Shown piece by piece: positions 5,377-8,546 of a DNA stretch of 8,546 nt (its first letter is position 1; each line of letters starts with the position of its first letter). Made by a program: the position numbers and the translations under genes. Under the pieces are notes generated by a model. The model had not been told where the DNA came from. It saw only the letters and a list, made by a program, of their open reading frames with translations, and did no database searches. Source of the DNA: Kiritimatiellia bacterium (GTDB lineage Bacteria; Verrucomicrobiota; Kiritimatiellia; UBA8416; SLMC01); the NCBI GenBank assembly GCA_007133745.1, contig SLMC01000455.1:1-8546 (forward strand), in the 5' to 3' direction.

Positions 5377-6815
5377 CCTACGAAGCCTGCATAGGACTGG
5401 AAGTGCACGTGCAGCTCAAAACGCGATCCAAGATGTTTTGCGCTTGCAGCGCGGAAATCGGGGAAGCGCCCAACACGCATGTGTGTCCGGTGTGCCTGGG
5501 CTATCCCGGCGCCATGCCCTCGATCAACCGCAAAGCGGTCGAGCTGACCGTCCTGACGGGACTGATGGTCGGCGCGCGGATCGGCGCGCGAAGCAAGTTC
5601 GACCGCAAAAGCTATTTCTATCCGGACATGCCCAAGAACTATCAGATTTCCCAGTACGATCAGCCGTTGTGCATCGGGGGCGATGTGGCGATCGATTGGG
5701 AGGGCGGGGAGAAGCGCATTGCGCTGACTCGGATTCACCTTGAAGAGGATGTGGGCAAGAGCACGCATTTCACCGGCGCCAGCGGCGTGGATTTCAATCG
5801 GGCCGGCGTTCCGCTGATGGAAATTGTCACGGAACCGGTTATCGCGTCGCCGGAGGAGGCCGACGCGTTTCTTCAGGCCTTGAGGCAGATGGTGCGCTAT
5901 GCGGGCGTCAGCGACGGCAACATGGAGCAGGGCAACATCCGGTGCGATGTGAACTGCAGCCTGCGTCCGCAGGGCGAAACACAGCTTGGGTCCAAGGCGG
6001 AAATCAAGAATCTCAATACCTTCAAAGGGGTTCTGGCCGCGTTGCGCTACGAGATTCGGCGTCAGACGGACGTATTGGAATCCGGCGGCCGAGTGGCGAT
6101 GGAGACGCGGCGTTGGGACGGGGAGTCGGGTACGACCGCCAGCATGCGTTCCAAGGAGGAAGCGCACGACTACCGCTATTTCCCGGAGCCGGATCTGATG
6201 CCGATTTCGCTTTCGCATGAAGAACAGGCTTTTTTGAAGACGCATGTGCCGGAACTTCCGCGTGCGCGGCGTCGGCGTTTTTGCGGCGAATACGGCTTGC
6301 CCGAGTACGATAGCGATGTGCTGACGGCCGACAGGGCCGTGGCCGACTATTTCGAGGCTGTCGCGCGCGCGTCGGCGAATCCCAAGGCGTCGTCGAACTG
6401 GATGATGACCGAGATGCTGGCGAAGCTGTCCGAAACCGGCCGATCCATCGACGAAACGCCCATGAAACCGCGCGCCTTGGCCGATTTGATCGCAATGGTG
6501 GACCGGGGCGCGATCAACATGCCGACGGCAAAAACTCTGTTTGCCGTTCTTTTCGAGAAAGGCGGCGATCCCGCCGCGCTGGTGGAGGCGGACGGGCTGG
6601 GGCAGGTCGAAGGCGCATCGGAGATCGAGTCGATGGCGCGGCGGGCGGTTGCGGAGCACGCCAAGTCGGCGGCCGATTACCGTGCCGGCAAGTCGGCGGC
6701 GCTTCAGTTTCTGGTCGGCCAGGTTATGCGCCAAAGCCGAGGGCGCGCTCATCCGCAAAAGGCGGCCGAGGCGCTAAAAAAAATATTAGAGGGTGACAAG
6801 TCCGACCGGTTTTGA
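5373..6815 (+). CDS. gatB: Asp-tRNA(Asn)/Glu-tRNA(Gln) amidotransferase subunit B
   Basis: GatB phosphorylates the misacylated Glu or Asp on the tRNA and transfers ammonia to it. At 480 residues it is normal length. Seen residues: Glu10 and His12 of GLEVHVQL and Glu124 of IHLEEDVGKSTH, which match the Mg/ATP site of characterised GatB; and the zinc site Cys23, Cys25, Cys38, Cys41 (FCACS ... CPVCLGYPG). Other family blocks are SYFYPDMPKNYQISQYDQP, FNRAGVPLMEIVTEP, EIKNLNTFKGV and SKEEAHDYRYFPEPDL. The tRNA-binding tail (YqeY-like, last about 150 residues) includes FLVGQVMRQSRGRAHP. GGAGAGG (5361-5367) lies 5 bases before the start. No terminator follows. Whether it serves tRNA-Gln, tRNA-Asn or both cannot be told from this window. 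Confidence 0.98.
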   Translation: MTYEACIGLEVHVQLKTRSKMFCACSAEIGEAPNTHVCPVCLGYPGAMPSINRKAVELTVLTGLMVGARIGARSKFDRKSYFYPDMPKNYQISQYDQPLCIGGDVAIDWEGGEKRIALTRIHLEEDVGKSTHFTGASGVDFNRAGVPLMEIVTEPVIASPEEADAFLQALRQMVRYAGVSDGNMEQGNIRCDVNCSLRPQGETQLGSKAEIKNLNTFKGVLAALRYEIRRQTDVLESGGRVAMETRRWDGESGTTASMRSKEEAHDYRYFPEPDLMPISLSHEEQAFLKTHVPELPRARRRRFCGEYGLPEYDSDVLTADRAVADYFEAVARASANPKASSNWMMTEMLAKLSETGRSIDETPMKPRALADLIAMVDRGAINMPTAKTLFAVLFEKGGDPAALVEADGLGQVEGASEIESMARRAVAEHAKSAADYRAGKSAALQFLVGQVMRQSRGRAHPQKAAEALKKILEGDKSDRF

Positions 6816-6842
6816 TAGAACGTCGGTTTGATTCTTTAAGGC

Positions 6843-6848
6843 GAGAGG
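6843..6848 (+). promoter_or_regulatory. ribosome binding site fixing the TTG start of the ATPase gene
   Basis: GAGAGG lies 7 bases before TTG 6856. The frame has an in-frame TGA at 6829-6831 and no ATG or GTG between it and 6856. With this ribosome binding site, TTG is therefore the best start. Confidence 0.7.
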
Positions 6849-6855
6849 CAAGCTT

Positions 6856-8546
6856 TTGACATCCAACGACCAATACGTTCTTGAATTGCTGCTCGAGCAG
6901 AACGTCGTGACCCCGGAACAGGTGGAGCACGCGCGCGGCGCCGGCCTTAGACAGGAAGGATCGAGCGTTGTGGACCGGCTTGTTCGCGAGAACATTGTCG
7001 ACGAAAGCGAGGTGCTTGGCGTTCTGGCGGATCAGCTCGGGCTGGAACTGGTCAGCCTCAAGGATGTGCAGCTTACGCCCGAGCTGAGAGATTCGATACC
7101 CGTCGAAATCGCGCGCCGCTACAAAGTCGTGCCGGTCCATCGCAACGACGACATTCTGACGGTGGCCTTGAGCGATCCGCTGGATTTCGACACGGTCGAC
7201 ACGTTGCGCCATCTTCTCAAATGTCACGTGGAGAGCATGGTGGCCACGCGCGATGAAATCAAGGTGATGCTGGACACCTATTACGCGGCCGAAACCAGCA
7301 TGGAGGAAATGCTGGGCCAGATCGGCGACGATGCGGTGGATGTATCCATGACCGGCATGGACAGCATCATTCAGGCGGCGGACACCACCGAAACGGACGC
7401 GCCGATTATCAAGCTGGTCAGCCTGGTGATTCTGGAGGCGTTTCGCAATAGCGCGTCCGACATTCATCTCGAGCCGCTGGAAACGCGGTTCAGAATCCGC
7501 TACCGCATCGACGGGGTGCTTCACGAGGTGGACAGCCCTCCAAAACGGCTTCAGGCGGCCATTATCAGTCGCTTGAAAATCATGGCCGGCATGAAAATTT
7601 CCGAGAAGCGCATTCCTCAGGACGGCCGCATCCAGGTGAATATCCAGGGGCGCGAGCTTGATTTGCGCGTCAGCACCGTGCCGGCCACCCACGGCGAAGG
7701 GGTGGTGATGCGTATTCTGGATAAACAGAATTTGGCGCTCGGCCTGCCGGCCCTGGGCTTTTTCGCGGACGACCAGCAAACGTTCGAGCGTTTGATCGGG
7801 CTGTCGGACGGGATTTTGCTGGTGACAGGACCGACCGGATCGGGTAAAACCACGACACTCTACGCCTGTTTGCAGCAGATCAATCGGCCGGATACCAAGA
7901 TCATTACGGTGGAAAACCCTGTGGAATACCAGATTTCCGGCGTCAATCAGGTTCAGGTTCGCGAGGACATCGGGTTGACATTCTCGGCGGCGCTGCGTTC
8001 GATTTTGCGGCAGGCGCCCAACGTGGTGATGATCGGCGAAATTCGCGACTTGGAAACGGCGCAAATCGCCATCGAGTCGGCTTTGACCGGCCATTTGGTG
8101 TTCAGTACGCTGCACACCAACGACGCCCCAAGCGCGGTGACTCGCTTGCTGGATATCGGGGTCAAGCCTTTTCTCGTGGCGTCCTCGATGCGAGCGGCCA
8201 TGGCGCAGCGGCTGGTGCGCTGTCTGTGCGAGCATTGCAAGGAGCCGCGCGTGCCGACCGATGCGGAGTTCAAGCTGCTGGGGCCCGCCGCCGACCAATT
8301 GGCCAACGTGGAACTGCTGGCCGGACGGGGCTGCGCCCAGTGTGCGCTCACGGGCTATTCCAAGCGCAAGGGCATTTTCGAGGTCTTTCAGGTCAACGAC
8401 GAGATTCAGAAAATGATTTTCGAGAAAGTTACGACCAGCGAGTTGCGCGCGCGCGCTCGGGAGATGGGCATGCGCACGCTGCGCGAGGACGGGCTGCGCA
8501 AGATCGCGGCCGGCGTCACGACGATCGAGGAAGTGCTGCGCGTTAC
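6856..8546 (+). CDS. GspE/PulE/PilB-family type IV pilus or type II secretion assembly ATPase, 3'-truncated by window
   Basis: This hexameric cytoplasmic AAA-like ATPase powers pilin or pseudopilin assembly at the inner membrane. 563 residues are visible, and the end (TTIEEVLRV) is close to the usual C-terminus, so only a few residues are missing. An N-terminal T2SSE_N/MshEN-type domain (about 1-150; LADQLGLELVSL, then SIPVEIARRYKVVPVHRNDD) precedes the ATPase core. Core motifs are SDIHLEP (201-207), RIRYRIDGVLHE, Walker A GPTGSGKT (325-332, Lys331), Asp-box-like TVENPVEY (351-358), Walker B VVMIGEIRD (390-398, Glu395) and His box GHLVFSTLHTND (412-423). The zinc site is Cys458/Cys461 with Cys493/Cys496. 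The first half of the N-domain lacks the usual RLG of c-di-GMP-binding MshEN motifs, so ligand binding is doubtful. It starts at TTG 40 bases after gatB, with no terminator between. PilB and GspE cannot be separated without neighbouring pilC/pilT or gspF genes. Confidence 0.95.
   Translation, partial: MTSNDQYVLELLLEQNVVTPEQVEHARGAGLRQEGSSVVDRLVRENIVDESEVLGVLADQLGLELVSLKDVQLTPELRDSIPVEIARRYKVVPVHRNDDILTVALSDPLDFDTVDTLRHLLKCHVESMVATRDEIKVMLDTYYAAETSMEEMLGQIGDDAVDVSMTGMDSIIQAADTTETDAPIIKLVSLVILEAFRNSASDIHLEPLETRFRIRYRIDGVLHEVDSPPKRLQAAIISRLKIMAGMKISEKRIPQDGRIQVNIQGRELDLRVSTVPATHGEGVVMRILDKQNLALGLPALGFFADDQQTFERLIGLSDGILLVTGPTGSGKTTTLYACLQQINRPDTKIITVENPVEYQISGVNQVQVREDIGLTFSAALRSILRQAPNVVMIGEIRDLETAQIAIESALTGHLVFSTLHTNDAPSAVTRLLDIGVKPFLVASSMRAAMAQRLVRCLCEHCKEPRVPTDAEFKLLGPAADQLANVELLAGRGCAQCALTGYSKRKGIFEVFQVNDEIQKMIFEKVTTSELRARAREMGMRTLREDGLRKIAAGVTTIEEVLRV

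Noticed and set aside
6812..6840. Promoter TTGATA-17-TTTAAG before the ATPase gene
   Set aside because: Transcription would begin near 6847, inside the ribosome binding site, so it could not yield a normally translated message from TTG 6856.
3553..8298. Very long open frames on the - strand opposite gatA, gatB and the ATPase gene (up to about 575 codons)
   Set aside because: They lie exactly antisense to well-identified genes in GC-rich DNA, where complementary frames stay open by codon bias. Their products are rich in Arg, His and Pro and match no family.

Overview
The window comes from a GC-rich (roughly 60-65% in genes) bacterial genome. It is probably a diderm: it encodes a lipoprotein with a peptidoglycan-binding LysM domain and a type IV pilus/type II secretion ATPase. 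The genes use clear AGGAGG-like ribosome binding sites, a compact MEP-pathway IspG, and the GatCAB amidotransferase, which is needed when AsnRS and/or GlnRS is missing. Short degenerate 7- and 8-base intergenic repeats remind me of those in some PVC-group (Kiritimatiellota/Lentisphaerota-like) and deltaproteobacterial genomes. That placement is a weak inference, not an assignment.

Layout, all genes on the + strand. (1) 1-1026: ispG, missing about 25 N-terminal residues at the window edge. (2) 1027-1452: a 426-base spacer. It holds a possible 21-codon ORF, a long nested inverted-repeat structure (about 1169-1355) with the dimensions of 6S RNA, and a perfect 9-bp hairpin plus T7 run (1395-1424) just before the next gene. 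(3) 1453-2115: a TPR/coiled-coil/LysM lipoprotein. (4) 2116-2382: a spacer almost filled with degenerate heptamer and octamer tandem repeats, partly in inverted orientation. (5) 2383-3093: a coiled-coil protein with one C-terminal membrane segment, no known family. (6) 3094-3234: a spacer with a second octamer array and a plausible promoter. (7) 3235-3585: a small protein, again with a helical N-terminus and one C-terminal membrane segment. (8) 3601-6815: gatC-gatA-gatB with a 3-base gap and then a 4-base ATGA overlap. (9) 6856 to the edge: a GspE/PulE/PilB-family ATPase starting at TTG, nearly complete.

The small membrane gene, gatCAB and perhaps the ATPase look like one transcription unit: spacings are 15, 3, -4 and 40 bases and I see no terminator between them. 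GatCAB converts misacylated Glu-tRNA(Gln) and/or Asp-tRNA(Asn) to the correct aminoacyl-tRNA. The ATPase powers assembly of a pilus or pseudopilus. The functional link between these and the two tail-anchored proteins is unknown.

The most interesting items are the 6S-like RNA candidate, the terminator-like hairpin in the leader of the LysM gene, the patterned intergenic microrepeats, and the pair of unrecognised C-terminally anchored helical proteins upstream of gatCAB. No CRISPR array, transposase, phage gene or tRNA was seen, and nothing here amounts to a convincing new defence or biosynthetic system.
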